Positions 7,817-15,347 of a stretch of DNA of 15,379 nucleotides are shown here, one piece after another. The first letter of the stretch is position 1. Each line of letters opens with the position of its first letter. The DNA comes from Gammaproteobacteria bacterium (GTDB lineage Bacteria > Pseudomonadota > Gammaproteobacteria > DSM-16500). The notes under the pieces are model-generated. The model worked only from the letters and a program-made list of their open reading frames with translations, was not told the origin of the DNA and made no database searches. The DNA is taken from assembly GCA_004322325.1 (NCBI GenBank), contig SCTP01000088.1:1-15379 (forward strand), in the 5' to 3' direction. The position numbers were made by a program, and so were the translations under genes.

Positions 7817-8140
7817 ATGTCTCAAACACGAAATGATAATGACACGAACTTAACCAGTCTTTTTGCGAAGGAAAATTTAAAATTACAAGATATTAATGCC
7901 ACTCTGCGAAAAGAAAATAAGCAGTTACGAGAGCAAATTTCTGTCTTAATAAAAAAAAATCAACAGCTACAAACAAAAAATGAAGCGCTGGAGAAACAAT
8001 TACCACACGAAATCGAAGCAAGCCTTCTACCAAACATGGATGATGTGAAACCTAACACGATCTTATGGCAATGGCCTCGTCCAAAAAGAGCACGTACGGA
8101 GATAGATAACCCGTTAAAACATCAACCATCCAAACCATAA
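7817..8140 (+). CDS. Small leucine-zipper coiled-coil protein, unknown function
   Basis: I do not recognise this 107-residue protein. It has no signal peptide or membrane segment. Residues 20-62 form six exact heptads with Leu at every 'd' position (L23, L30, L37, L44, L51, L58) and Asn at five of six 'a' positions (N20, N27, N34, N48, N55; Ile at 41). This predicts a parallel, probably dimeric coiled coil. The heptads are rich in Lys, Glu and Gln. After a short linker comes LWQWPRPKRARTE (83-95), with a basic PKRAR patch and a Pro-rich end. GAGGA lies seven bases before the ATG. It starts 27 bases after degQ and a stem-loop follows, so it is probably the last gene of that transcript. Similar coiled coils occur in ZapB-like division proteins and in secreted effectors; neither role is shown here. 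Confidence 0.8.
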   Translation: MSQTRNDNDTNLTSLFAKENLKLQDINATLRKENKQLREQISVLIKKNQQLQTKNEALEKQLPHEIEASLLPNMDDVKPNTILWQWPRPKRARTEIDNPLKHQPSKP

Positions 8141-8156
8141 CACCATATGAGGTGAG

Positions 8157-8200
8157 GCTAGCAGCTAAGCTCATTCAAGCTGCTAGCATTTGCTATTTTT
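8157..8200 (+). terminator. Stem-loop terminator after the zipper gene
   Basis: GCTAGCAGCT (8157-8166) and AGCTGCTAGC (8178-8187) are perfect inverted repeats, giving a 10-bp stem with an 11-base loop. A T-rich stretch (ATTTGCTATTTTT) follows. The stem begins 17 bases after the zipper gene's stop. The T-run is interrupted, so it may be a weak intrinsic terminator. It would end the rluD-pgeF-degQ-zipper transcript and separate it from the permease gene. The rest of the gap (8201-8303) is AT-rich and probably holds the permease promoter, but I see no convincing -10/-35 pair. Confidence 0.65.
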
Positions 8201-8303
8201 CTTCATCTCAAGTAGATTCGAAAAATATTTTTTAATCAAATATAGAGCTTTATCTTAAAGGCCATTGAAAATTAACGCAATTTTTAAAACTGGATGAGAA
8301 ACT

Positions 8304-9683
8304 ATGAGCGGTGACTTATCACGTGGGCTGCAAGCCCGCCACCTTAATATGATTGCCATTGGCGGCTCCATTGGTACAGGGATTTTCTTAGCAAGCGGCT
8401 ATACCATCTCCATCGGCGGTCCGGGCGGAGCGCTGTTGGCTTATGGGTTAATGGCATTAATCGTTTATTTTTTAATGACAAGCTTATCTGAAATGAGCGT
8501 CTACAAACCCACCTCCGGCACTTTTTGTGAATATTCCAGCTTATATGTTGGCAAATCCTTTGGCATTGCCATGGGTTATAATTATTGGCTCAATTGGGCC
8601 ATCACCTTAGCCGCTGAAATATCCGCCGCGGCGTTAATCATGAGTTATTGGTTTCCACAGGTCAACAGCCTGATTTTTTCTGGGCTCTTTTTTACCGCGA
8701 TTTTCCTTTGCAATATCTTTTCCGTTCGCGTATTTGGTGAAGTTGAATACTTCATGTCATTCGTGAAAGTCGCTGTCATCATTGCTTTTATCATCCTCGG
8801 CTTATTTACCCTCTTGCAACAACCCCATTTTGGTACCCAACAATGGAAAGTAGGCGATGCACCTTTTCATAATCACCTCATCGGCTTTATTTCTGCCTTT
8901 TTATTCGCCGGATTTTCCTTCCAAGGCACGGAGTTAGTGGGTGTCGCCTCAGGTGAAGTGAAAGAGCCTGAAAAAGCGATTCCTCAATCCATCAAATATG
9001 TCTTCTGGCGCTTGACCTTATTTTATATTCTGTCTATCGCCATCATTACTCTCTTGCTCCCTTACAATGATCCTCGTCTCGTCTCCCAAGACAGCGTAAA
9101 AGCAAGTCCTTATACCTTAATTTTCAGTTACTATCTCTCTCACTACGCTGCTGATTTAATCAACTTCATCATTCTTATTGCCGTCTTATCTGCCGCCAAT
9201 GCCAGCATGTATTCTGCCACACGCATCTTATGGTATTTAGGAAAAACCGGCCAAGCGCCGAAAATTTTCAGCCGGGTAAATCCTTCTGCTATTCCTATTG
9301 CTGCGCTGCTGGCTTCCGCGTTGATTGGCTCTTTTGTCTTTTTCTCTTCCATCGTGGGTAATGGTGCGATGTTTTCTTATCTCGTACAAATATCATCTCT
9401 TTCTGGTTTTATTGCCTGGTTTGGTATTGCGTTGAGTCATTATAAATTTAGAAAAAATTACTTACCTGCACATGGTGGCGTCAGTGTATTGCACTATAAA
9501 GCCAGTTTTTATCCTTATGCACAAATCATTTCGATGGTCGTACTTGGATTTATTATCATCGCGCAATGTATTCCTTTACTGACTGATCCAAACACAACGT
9601 ATCATTGGCTAGATTTTGTCGTCACTTACGCATCTGTGTGGGTATTTATGGTGTTTTACTTTGCTCATAAGCTAATCAAATGA
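8304..9683 (+). CDS. lysP: LysP-like amino-acid permease (APC family)
   Basis: Inner-membrane amino-acid/proton symporter of the AAT group of the APC superfamily, 459 residues with about 12 membrane segments (E. coli LysP 489). The first helix carries GGSIGTG (20-26), the substrate-backbone binding loop. Nearly the whole length follows what I remember of E. coli LysP: LQARHLNMIAIGGSIGTG, ALLAYGLMALIVYFLMTSLSE, GYNYWLNWA, FSFQGTELVGVASGE (204-218), VFWRLTLFY, PYNDPRL, SPYTLIF, ISHYKFRKNY, and a final HKLIK. Lysine is therefore the best substrate guess, but related permeases for other amino acids share many of these motifs. It appears to be a single-gene unit after the stem-loop. Its last 19 bases overlap the 3' end of mlaB on the opposite strand. 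Confidence 0.82.
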   Translation: MSGDLSRGLQARHLNMIAIGGSIGTGIFLASGYTISIGGPGGALLAYGLMALIVYFLMTSLSEMSVYKPTSGTFCEYSSLYVGKSFGIAMGYNYWLNWAITLAAEISAAALIMSYWFPQVNSLIFSGLFFTAIFLCNIFSVRVFGEVEYFMSFVKVAVIIAFIILGLFTLLQQPHFGTQQWKVGDAPFHNHLIGFISAFLFAGFSFQGTELVGVASGEVKEPEKAIPQSIKYVFWRLTLFYILSIAIITLLLPYNDPRLVSQDSVKASPYTLIFSYYLSHYAADLINFIILIAVLSAANASMYSATRILWYLGKTGQAPKIFSRVNPSAIPIAALLASALIGSFVFFSSIVGNGAMFSYLVQISSLSGFIAWFGIALSHYKFRKNYLPAHGGVSVLHYKASFYPYAQIISMVVLGFIIIAQCIPLLTDPNTTYHWLDFVVTYASVWVFMVFYFAHKLIK

Positions 9684-9970
9684 CCCACTCTCGCTGCTTT
9701 CGCAATCGACATGAGATCATCAGAAAGATGGATAATATGAATGCGCTTCTGCTGTTGACCAGCAAGTTTAATCCATTCGATCACTAGCGCCAGCCCAGAG
9801 CTATCGCTAGAAGTCACTTGTGAAAAATCAATTCGCGGTTCAGCAGCAGCGCTCAATAAAGGAAGGCTCTTTTCATACACAGACATCACATTGGAAAAAT
9901 CGATATCGCCTGACACCAGGATTTGATTGTTCTGCAATGTGACATCTGCTTGCTTCATTATCATGATCAA
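9665..9970 (-). CDS. mlaB: STAS-domain protein MlaB
   Basis: Cytoplasmic STAS-domain subunit of the MlaFEDB complex, which supports the ATPase MlaF in phospholipid transport between the membranes. The core pattern is ILVSGDIDFSNV, then IDFSQVTSSDSSGLALVIEWI. S57 in DSSG takes the place of the functionally important Thr in the DTGG motif of E. coli MlaB, keeping a hydroxyl. Start choice is uncertain: a TTG at 9970 overlaps the mlaC stop (TTGA) and has AAGG six bases upstream. The ATGs at 9964 and 9958 have no well-placed site, though 9958 would give 97 residues, as in E. coli. Position as last gene of mlaFEDCB and length support the call. The 3' end overlaps the permease gene. Confidence 0.88.
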   Translation of the reverse strand: MIMIMKQADVTLQNNQILVSGDIDFSNVMSVYEKSLPLLSAAAEPRIDFSQVTSSDSSGLALVIEWIKLAGQQQKRIHIIHLSDDLMSIAKAARVGHLISL

Positions 9971-10608
9971 CTGCGACCTTCACCTGAATTATGTTCACTC
10001 ATACGCTGTAACAGCTGATCCATCGTGCCGCTTTCTAGAATATCCGCAAATTGGGAGCGGAAGCTTTCTAACATGCTGACCCCTTCTACTGATAAATCAA
10101 ACAAGCGCCATACGCTACCGGCGCGGACAAGTCGATAGGAAACATTGATTGGTTGGCTGTTGGAGCCTGTGATTTCACTATTCACTTCCACTGTATTCGC
10201 ACCAGCGTAACCACCGCGGATAGGATAAAAATGCACAGTTTGGTCTTCATAAGAAGTTAAAGCAGATGCATACGTACGAATGAGAGTAGTCGTAAATTCT
10301 TTTTGAAATTGCATACGCTGAGCAGGTGTAGCGTTATTCCAAATATTAGGCGGCAACACAGATTTTGCCATGGCCGTTAAACTGGCATACGGTACCACGT
10401 ATCGATTGGCGAGTTGATACACCACTTGTGGTTTTGTTTTCAACGTTGCTTTATTGGCTTTCAGCCCTGCAATCATGTTATTTGCCATGTATTGCAACAT
10501 CGCAATCGGATCACTTTGCGTTGCGCCAGATTGGGCATAAGACGCAAAACAACTTAACCAGCCAAATACAACTATTAATAAACTTAAAACAAGTTTGTTA
10601 TTTCGCAT
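9967..10608 (-). CDS. mlaC: Periplasmic phospholipid carrier MlaC
   Basis: Soluble periplasmic protein that shuttles phospholipid between the outer-membrane MlaA complex and inner-membrane MlaFEDB. From the start at 10608 it has 213 residues (E. coli 211). A signal peptide (MRNNKLVLSLLIVVFGWL...) is likely cut after ASYA. Family landmarks are DPIAMLQYMANNMI, VVPYASLTAMAKSVL, FQKEFTTTLIRTYASAL, INVSYRLVRAGSVWRLFDLSVEGVSML and SFRSQFADIL. The frame stays open to 10641, but GGAG six bases before the ATG at 10608 and the signal peptide fix the start there. This gives an 11-base overlap with the end of mlaD, pointing to translational coupling. Confidence 0.95.
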   Translation of the reverse strand: MRNNKLVLSLLIVVFGWLSCFASYAQSGATQSDPIAMLQYMANNMIAGLKANKATLKTKPQVVYQLANRYVVPYASLTAMAKSVLPPNIWNNATPAQRMQFQKEFTTTLIRTYASALTSYEDQTVHFYPIRGGYAGANTVEVNSEITGSNSQPINVSYRLVRAGSVWRLFDLSVEGVSMLESFRSQFADILESGTMDQLLQRMSEHNSGEGRS

Positions 10609-11098
10609 TTTTATCTCCATTTTGATTACTGGTTGTTCCACTGTTTCCTAATTTATAAATCAACTGACCAATCAATTTTTCTAAAATCATGGCGGAGCGA
10701 GTGACTTGAATCTTACTGCCATCTTTTAGGAAAGTAGTATTATACATCGGTGAAATAGCAATGTAATTATCGCCTAATAAGCCCGCCGTAAAGATACCGG
10801 CTGAAGAATCATCGGGAATGTCATGGTATTGATGCTCAATGCGCATTTCAACGATCGCTCTAAACGTGGTGGGATCCAGTGAAATAGTGGAAACTTCACC
10901 AATCTGCACACCGCTGATTTTAACCGGTGCTCTTACTTTTAAGCCGCCGATATCATCAAAGGTAGCAGTGACTGTGTAGGTTTTAGCAGGAAAAAGGCTC
11001 GTTAATCCACTGACTTTAAAAGCAAGAACAGTCAGCGCAACGATGGCTAATAAGAAAAACAAACCCACCAAACTTTCAATAAAACGTTGAGGTAGCAT
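10598..11098 (-). CDS. mlaD: MCE-domain protein MlaD
   Basis: Inner-membrane-anchored MCE protein whose hexamer forms the lipid-binding ring on top of the MlaE permease. From the ATG at 11098 it has 166 residues (E. coli 183). One N-terminal membrane helix (about 7-27) precedes the MCE domain (about 37-115) with FDDIGGLKVRAPVKISGVQIGEV. A Gly-Leu-Leu-Gly-Asp-Asn-Tyr loop (GLLGDNY) and a C-terminal helix (MILEKLIGQLIYKLG) follow. A TTG at 11104 is in frame, but GGGAG is seven bases before the ATG at 11098 and directly abuts the TTG, so the ATG is preferred. The start shares a base with the mlaE stop (TAATG). Confidence 0.95.
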   Translation of the reverse strand: MLPQRFIESLVGLFFLLAIVALTVLAFKVSGLTSLFPAKTYTVTATFDDIGGLKVRAPVKISGVQIGEVSTISLDPTTFRAIVEMRIEHQYHDIPDDSSAGIFTAGLLGDNYIAISPMYNTTFLKDGSKIQVTRSAMILEKLIGQLIYKLGNSGTTSNQNGDKNAK

Positions 11099-11880
11099 TA
11101 CCAACTCCCTATCATCATAGCTGTTAATACAAAATCGAGTCCCAAAATGGCAAGAGACGAATAAACCACAGAACGGGTAGTCGCACTGGCAATGCCTGCT
11201 GACGTGGGGGCAGATTCAAACCCTTGTGCGACAGCAATCCACGTGACAGCCACGCCAAACACCAGGCTTTTAATAATCCCGTTAATGATATCCGCTTGGA
11301 AACTGACCGAGGCTTGCATATTGGACCAGAATATACCGTTATCAACCCCTAACCATTTCACACCGACTAAATAGGCACCGTAAATGGCGGTCATGTTAAA
11401 AATAAGGGTCAGCAAGGGCATGGAGATAATGCCACCCCAAAAACGTGGTGAAATCACGCGGCGAATAGGATCAACTGCCATCATTTCCATACTGGATAAT
11501 TGCTCGGTTGCTTTCATTAAGCCAATTTCAGCGGTTACTGCCGAACCTGCTCGGCCGGCGAATAAAATAGCCGTGACAACAGGGCCTAATTCCCGAGCGA
11601 CACTTAAGGCGACTAATGTTCCTAATTGCTGGGCAGAACCGAATTTAGCCAAGGTGTGATAGCCTTGCAGCGCTAACACCATGCCGATAAATAAACTGGA
11701 GACAATAATAATTACTAGTGATAGCACGCCTTCTGAATACACTTGTTGGATGACTAAAGGAAAGCCTTTTTTAAAATTCGGCGGATAAAAAAGAGTACGA
11801 TAAAGCAAGATACCTGCTTTGCCTAATTGCCTGAGGTTATTAATGCCCCAGTGGCCGAGTACGGTTAAGTTATTCATCAT
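11098..11880 (-). CDS. mlaE: Phospholipid ABC permease MlaE
   Basis: Membrane subunit of the MlaFEDB transporter, 260 residues as in E. coli, with an amphipathic N-terminal helix followed by about five membrane segments. The conserved central stretch around [26 protein letters not shown], then [23 protein letters not shown], is diagnostic for the family. The coupling helix that contacts MlaF is expected here. The ATG at 11880 overlaps the mlaF stop (ATGA), with AAGGA about nine bases upstream; a second ATG at 11877 follows at once and could equally be used. Tight overlaps on both sides mark it as the second gene of a single operon. Confidence 0.96.
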   Translation of the reverse strand: MMNNLTVLGHWGINNLRQLGKAGILLYRTLFYPPNFKKGFPLVIQQVYSEGVLSLVIIIVSSLFIGMVLALQGYHTLAKFGSAQQLGTLVALSVARELGPVVTAILFAGRAGSAVTAEIGLMKATEQLSSMEMMAVDPIRRVISPRFWGGIISMPLLTLIFNMTAIYGAYLVGVKWLGVDNGIFWSNMQASVSFQADIINGIIKSLVFGVAVTWIAVAQGFESAPTSAGIASATTRSVVYSSLAILGLDFVLTAMMIGSW

Positions 11881-12698
11881 CTTGCTATTCCTTCCAAGAA
11901 ATCCTGCTCTAATGACTGAGCAGGATAATCAAAGGGCACCGGACCATCAGGTAAGCCTTTAATGAATTGCTGCAACTCCTTCGAAGGATTTTGCATAAGA
12001 GAGTCAGGCGTCCCATGACCAATCACTTTTTTGTTGGAAATGATGTAGGCATAATCCGAAATACTTAGCGCTTCAGTCACGTCATGCGAGACGATGATGC
12101 TAGTTAATCCTAGTGCATCGTTGAGAGTGCGAATCAGCTTTACTAAGACACCCATGGAAATAGGATCCTGACCGGTAAAAGGCTCATCATACATGATTAA
12201 GGCTGGATCTAAGGCAATGGCACGTGCCAGGGCAACACGTCGGGCCATTCCGCCGGATAATTCGCTAGGCATTAAATCGCATGTCCCACGTAAGCCAACC
12301 ATTTGGAGCTTCATTAGCACAAGAGTGCGGATCATGGATTCGGATAGTTTAGTATGTTCGCGTAAAGGAAAGGCGACGTTTTCAAATACGTCTAAATGAG
12401 TGAAAAGGCCGCCAGATTGAAACAACATCCCCATGCGCTGACGCAGGTGATAAAGCGCTTTACGTGACAGTCGATGAATGTTTTGACCTTCCACTGTCAC
12501 TTGGCCTGCGGTAGGTGCTAACTGAGCGCCAATTAAACGCAGCAAAGTCGTTTTACCTGTGCCACTGGGGCCCATGATCGCAACCACTTTCCCCCGGGGA
12601 ATGACAATATCGACATCCTGAAAAACGATTTTACCGTTCTCATGCCGGAAGGACATGTTGCTAATTTCAACGATGTTTTCTGTTTGATGTTCTGACAT
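11877..12698 (-). CDS. mlaF: Phospholipid ABC transporter ATPase MlaF
   Basis: Cytoplasmic ATPase that powers Mla phospholipid transport, 273 residues. Motifs in order are Walker A GPSGTGKT (43-50), Q-loop Q94 (MLFQSGGLF), signature LSGGM (147-151), Walker B LIMYDEP with D171 and E172, D-loop GQDP and the switch His H205 (VSHDVTEA). The FTGQDPI segment and the [19 protein letters not shown] stretch are typical of MlaF rather than of other ABC ATPases. It is the first gene of the operon; no clear Shine-Dalgarno sequence precedes its ATG. The 87-base gap to kdsD must hold divergent promoters, but I see no confident -10/-35 pair for either direction. Confidence 0.96.
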   Translation of the reverse strand: MSEHQTENIVEISNMSFRHENGKIVFQDVDIVIPRGKVVAIMGPSGTGKTTLLRLIGAQLAPTAGQVTVEGQNIHRLSRKALYHLRQRMGMLFQSGGLFTHLDVFENVAFPLREHTKLSESMIRTLVLMKLQMVGLRGTCDLMPSELSGGMARRVALARAIALDPALIMYDEPFTGQDPISMGVLVKLIRTLNDALGLTSIIVSHDVTEALSISDYAYIISNKKVIGHGTPDSLMQNPSKELQQFIKGLPDGPVPFDYPAQSLEQDFLEGIAR

Positions 12699-12785
12699 AG
12701 GCGCAGTTTCGCAAATTGTGGAAGAAATAGCTAGTGTCCGTTTGTTTTGATAAGATAGTGATCCTCAAATTTTCAGGATTGCTGG

Positions 12786-13757
12786 ATGGAAATCGACAAA
12801 ATATGTGAAGTGGGACGAGCTGTTATCGAAATTGAAGCGAATATGATCAGCAGTCTCGTTAACCGTATCGATCAAAATTTTGCCAAAGCGTGCCAGTATT
12901 TGCACGACTGTGAAGGCCGTATTGTGGTGATAGGCGTAGGTAAGTCAGGTCATATCAGCAAGAAAATCGCCGCTACCCTAGCAAGTACCGGCAGCCCTGC
13001 TTTCTTCATTCATCCTAGTGAAGCAAAACATGGCGATATGGGGATGATCACAGAAAAAGATGTCGTCTTAACGCTGTCTAACTCCGGCGAGTCCGAAGAA
13101 ATTCTTTCCATTTTGCCATTCATCAAACGGCTTAATATTCCCTTGATCAGCCTCACCGGCAAACCGCATTCAACGTTGGCAAAAGCAGCGACTATCAATA
13201 TTCATGTCGGCATCGAGAAAGAAGCGTGTCCGCTCGGCTTAGCCCCTACTTCTAGCACAACGGCTGCGCTGGTGATGGGCGATGCGCTTGCGATGGCCTT
13301 GCTAGATAAACGCGGCTTCACTGAAAACGATTTTGCCCTCTCGCATCCTGGCGGTACGTTAGGTCGACGTTTATTGCTGCGAGTCCGTGAAATCATGCAT
13401 CAACACCCTGATGTGCCAAGGGTTGCTCATACTGCCTCTCTTAAAGCAGCGCTTCTTGAAATGACCCAGAAAAAACTGGGTATCACCACTGTCGTTAATG
13501 AGGCAGGTGAATTAATCGGTGTTTTTACCGATGGCGATGTACGCCGTGCCTTTGATCAGAACGTCGATATTAATCAAACCCAAATTCATCAAGTCATGTC
13601 TACTCACCCTAAAACCATTGCACCCGACACACTGGCTGCTGAGGCTTTAGCCATCATGGAAACGCATAAAATCACCTCACTTGTCGCGACAGATGAAAAA
13701 CACCAGCCAATTGGTATTATCCATATTCATGACATTCTTAAAGCGGGAGTCATCTAA
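12786..13757 (+). CDS. kdsD: Arabinose-5-phosphate isomerase KdsD
   Basis: Interconverts ribulose 5-phosphate and arabinose 5-phosphate, the first step of Kdo synthesis for LPS, in the cytoplasm. The 323 residues comprise an N-terminal SIS sugar-isomerase domain (about 35-190) with GVGKSGHIS (50-58), HPSEAKHGDMGM, SNSGESEE and the later LAPTSSTTAALVMGDALA and FALSHPGGTLGRRL. Two C-terminal CBS domains follow (about 205-260 and 268-323). Length agrees with E. coli KdsD (328). AGGA lies eight bases before the ATG. It is divergent from mlaF and followed without a gap by kdsC, the usual gammaproteobacterial order, except that yrbG is absent upstream. GutQ is a paralogue with the same fold; the position before kdsC decides for KdsD. 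Confidence 0.96.
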   Translation: MEIDKICEVGRAVIEIEANMISSLVNRIDQNFAKACQYLHDCEGRIVVIGVGKSGHISKKIAATLASTGSPAFFIHPSEAKHGDMGMITEKDVVLTLSNSGESEEILSILPFIKRLNIPLISLTGKPHSTLAKAATINIHVGIEKEACPLGLAPTSSTTAALVMGDALAMALLDKRGFTENDFALSHPGGTLGRRLLLRVREIMHQHPDVPRVAHTASLKAALLEMTQKKLGITTVVNEAGELIGVFTDGDVRRAFDQNVDINQTQIHQVMSTHPKTIAPDTLAAEALAIMETHKITSLVATDEKHQPIGIIHIHDILKAGVI

Positions 13758-14276
13758 ATGCTAGACAAAGCGAAAGATATTAAACTGCTGATTCTCGATG
13801 TCGATGGCGTCTTAACATCAGGCGTGATTTATTACGGCCCTCGCGATATTGAACTAAAAGGTTTCCATATTCACGATGGCGCAGGGATTAAATTGCTGCA
13901 AAAAACCGGTGTCATAGTCGCCGTTATTTCAGGAAAAACCTCCGAAGCCGTGGAAAAGCGCATTGAAGATTTAGGGATTAAGCACGCTTACCTAGGCCAA
14001 GAAGAGAAACTATCTGCTTATGAAAGCCTCAAGCAGCAACTACAACTCACAGACCAGCAAATTGCCTATATGGGTGATGACCTCATCGACCTCCCCCTGT
14101 TACGCCGCGCTCATCTTGCGATCACCGTCCCGCAAGCGCCGGACATCATCAAGCAACATGTTGATTTTACGACAGAAAAAAAGGGTGGGAAAGGCGCGGT
14201 TCGAGAAGTATGTGAGTTGATTATGAATGCACAGGGTCATTATGAATCTGTGATACAATCTTACCTCACACAATAA
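13758..14276 (+). CDS. kdsC: Kdo-8-phosphate phosphatase KdsC
   Basis: HAD phosphatase that removes phosphate from Kdo 8-phosphate, in the cytoplasm. The 172 residues (E. coli 188) have motif I LDVDGVLT with D14 and D16, FHIHDGAGIKLLQKTG (36-51), motif II ISGK (58-60 region), and YMGDDLIDLPLL with D107 and D108. The C-terminal tail GGKGAVREVCELI, which folds over a neighbouring active site in the tetramer, is present. No cap domain is present, as expected for this class. The start codon follows the kdsD stop directly, with GGAG nine bases upstream. Lys replaces Arg in two family positions (GK for GR, GGKGAV for GGRGAV), which I take as lineage variation. Confidence 0.95.
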   Translation: MLDKAKDIKLLILDVDGVLTSGVIYYGPRDIELKGFHIHDGAGIKLLQKTGVIVAVISGKTSEAVEKRIEDLGIKHAYLGQEEKLSAYESLKQQLQLTDQQIAYMGDDLIDLPLLRRAHLAITVPQAPDIIKQHVDFTTEKKGGKGAVREVCELIMNAQGHYESVIQSYLTQ

Positions 14277-14294
14277 ACGTAGATTAGTTTAATA

Positions 14295-14861
14295 ATGGCC
14301 TATAAAAATACCTTTATTACCCTAAGTTTTACCCTGATTGTCGGGCTTGCCGCGTGGACAACGTTTATGTCTTATCGCCCGCAAACGCCTAATGCCGCCC
14401 CTCCTTCCAATTTACCGGATGCTTACATGGAAGATGTTGTGGCTGTCATTATGGATAAAGAAGGCAAACCGAAAATGAAAATCGTGACGCCGAAGATGGT
14501 TCATTATGGCGAAAACGATACCACGCAACTGACATCACCCGAGTTAACGTTGTATCGCCAATCGCCGCAGCCTTGGCACATCACGTCTCGTTATGCCAAA
14601 GCCATGGAGGGTACTGATATTGTCGATTTTTGGGATAATGTCATGATCCTGCACACAGCTGATAAAAATAACCCCGCTACGGTCGTCAAAACCACAGCCT
14701 TAACGGTTTATCCCAACAAGCAAACAGCAGAAACGAAAGAATTTATTACGCTAGAACAACCGCATCTGCTCGTCAAAGCCGTCGGGATGCAGGCGGATAT
14801 GAACACGGGCGATATCAAACTCCTTTCCCAAACTCGAGGGGAATATGTATCCGATTCTTAA
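14295..14861 (+). CDS. lptC: LPS export protein LptC
   Basis: Bitopic inner-membrane protein that takes LPS from LptBFG and hands it to LptA. The 188 residues (E. coli 191) start with a single membrane helix (about 8-26) followed by a periplasmic beta-jellyroll. Landmarks include PDAYMEDVVAVIMDKEGKPKMKIVTPKMVHYGEND, LTSPELTLYR, WHITSRYAKA and TALTVYPNKQTAETKEFITLEQP. The ribosome binding site is weak and the gene begins 18 bases after kdsC. Its 3' end overlaps lptA by 17 bases. Sequence conservation in LptC is low, so order and architecture add much of the support. Confidence 0.94.
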   Translation: MAYKNTFITLSFTLIVGLAAWTTFMSYRPQTPNAAPPSNLPDAYMEDVVAVIMDKEGKPKMKIVTPKMVHYGENDTTQLTSPELTLYRQSPQPWHITSRYAKAMEGTDIVDFWDNVMILHTADKNNPATVVKTTALTVYPNKQTAETKEFITLEQPHLLVKAVGMQADMNTGDIKLLSQTRGEYVSDS

Positions 14862-15345
14862 TGTGATTTTTTTACTATTCTTTCTTTTGAGCTATGCAGT
14901 GCCGGTATTTGCTTTACCAGAGGATAATAAAGCCAAAGTTTATATTGCCGCAGACCATACTGTTTATAATTACAAAACTGGCATCAAAGTTTTTGAAGGT
15001 AATGTCACTGTCGACCAAGGCAGCACGCATTTAACGGCCGATCGCTTAATTACGAAAGATAATGAGCAGCATCAAATCAAAGAAGCCATTGCGTATGGTT
15101 TGCAACGCCCTGCCCACTATTGGACACTGCCGAATGTAGGCGACCCTGAAGTCCACTCGCATGCGCTAGTCATGAAATATTATCCGATTGAAGGCAAGGT
15201 AGTCTTTGAAAAAAAGGTGATCGTGACCCAAGGAGAAAATAGTTTCCAAGGGGAATTGATTCTTTATAATATGAACGATCAAATTGTCACGGTGCCTGCT
15301 GCAAAAAACGGCCGTGCGGTACTTGTTTATAACCCAGATAAATAA
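14845..15345 (+). CDS. lptA: Periplasmic LPS bridge protein LptA
   Basis: Periplasmic OstA-like protein that oligomerises into the bridge carrying LPS from LptC to LptD at the outer membrane. The 166 residues (E. coli 185) begin with a signal peptide (MYPILNVIFLLFFLLSYAV..., likely cut after PVFA). The jellyroll repeats include VFEGNVTVDQGSTHLTADRL and GKVVFEKKVIVTQGENSFQGEL, which is the hallmark pattern of the family. GAGGGG lies five bases before the ATG, within the end of lptC. The C-terminus is shorter than in E. coli and ends NPDK. Confidence 0.95.
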   Translation: MYPILNVIFLLFFLLSYAVPVFALPEDNKAKVYIAADHTVYNYKTGIKVFEGNVTVDQGSTHLTADRLITKDNEQHQIKEAIAYGLQRPAHYWTLPNVGDPEVHSHALVMKYYPIEGKVVFEKKVIVTQGENSFQGELILYNMNDQIVTVPAAKNGRAVLVYNPDK

Positions 15346-15347
15346 CT

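Noticed and set aside
8201..8303. Candidate lysP promoter (for example TTGAAA at 8265 or TATAGA at 8241)
   Set aside because: The AT-rich gap gives several weak matches with poor spacing or partners; none stands out.
10609..10641. Upstream extension of mlaC (11 more residues)
   Set aside because: The ATG at 10608 has a strong GGAG site and gives a normal signal peptide.
11384..11659. 91-codon open frame on the plus strand inside mlaE
   Set aside because: It lies wholly antisense to a well-supported mlaE, has no recognisable domain, and has no good ribosome binding site.
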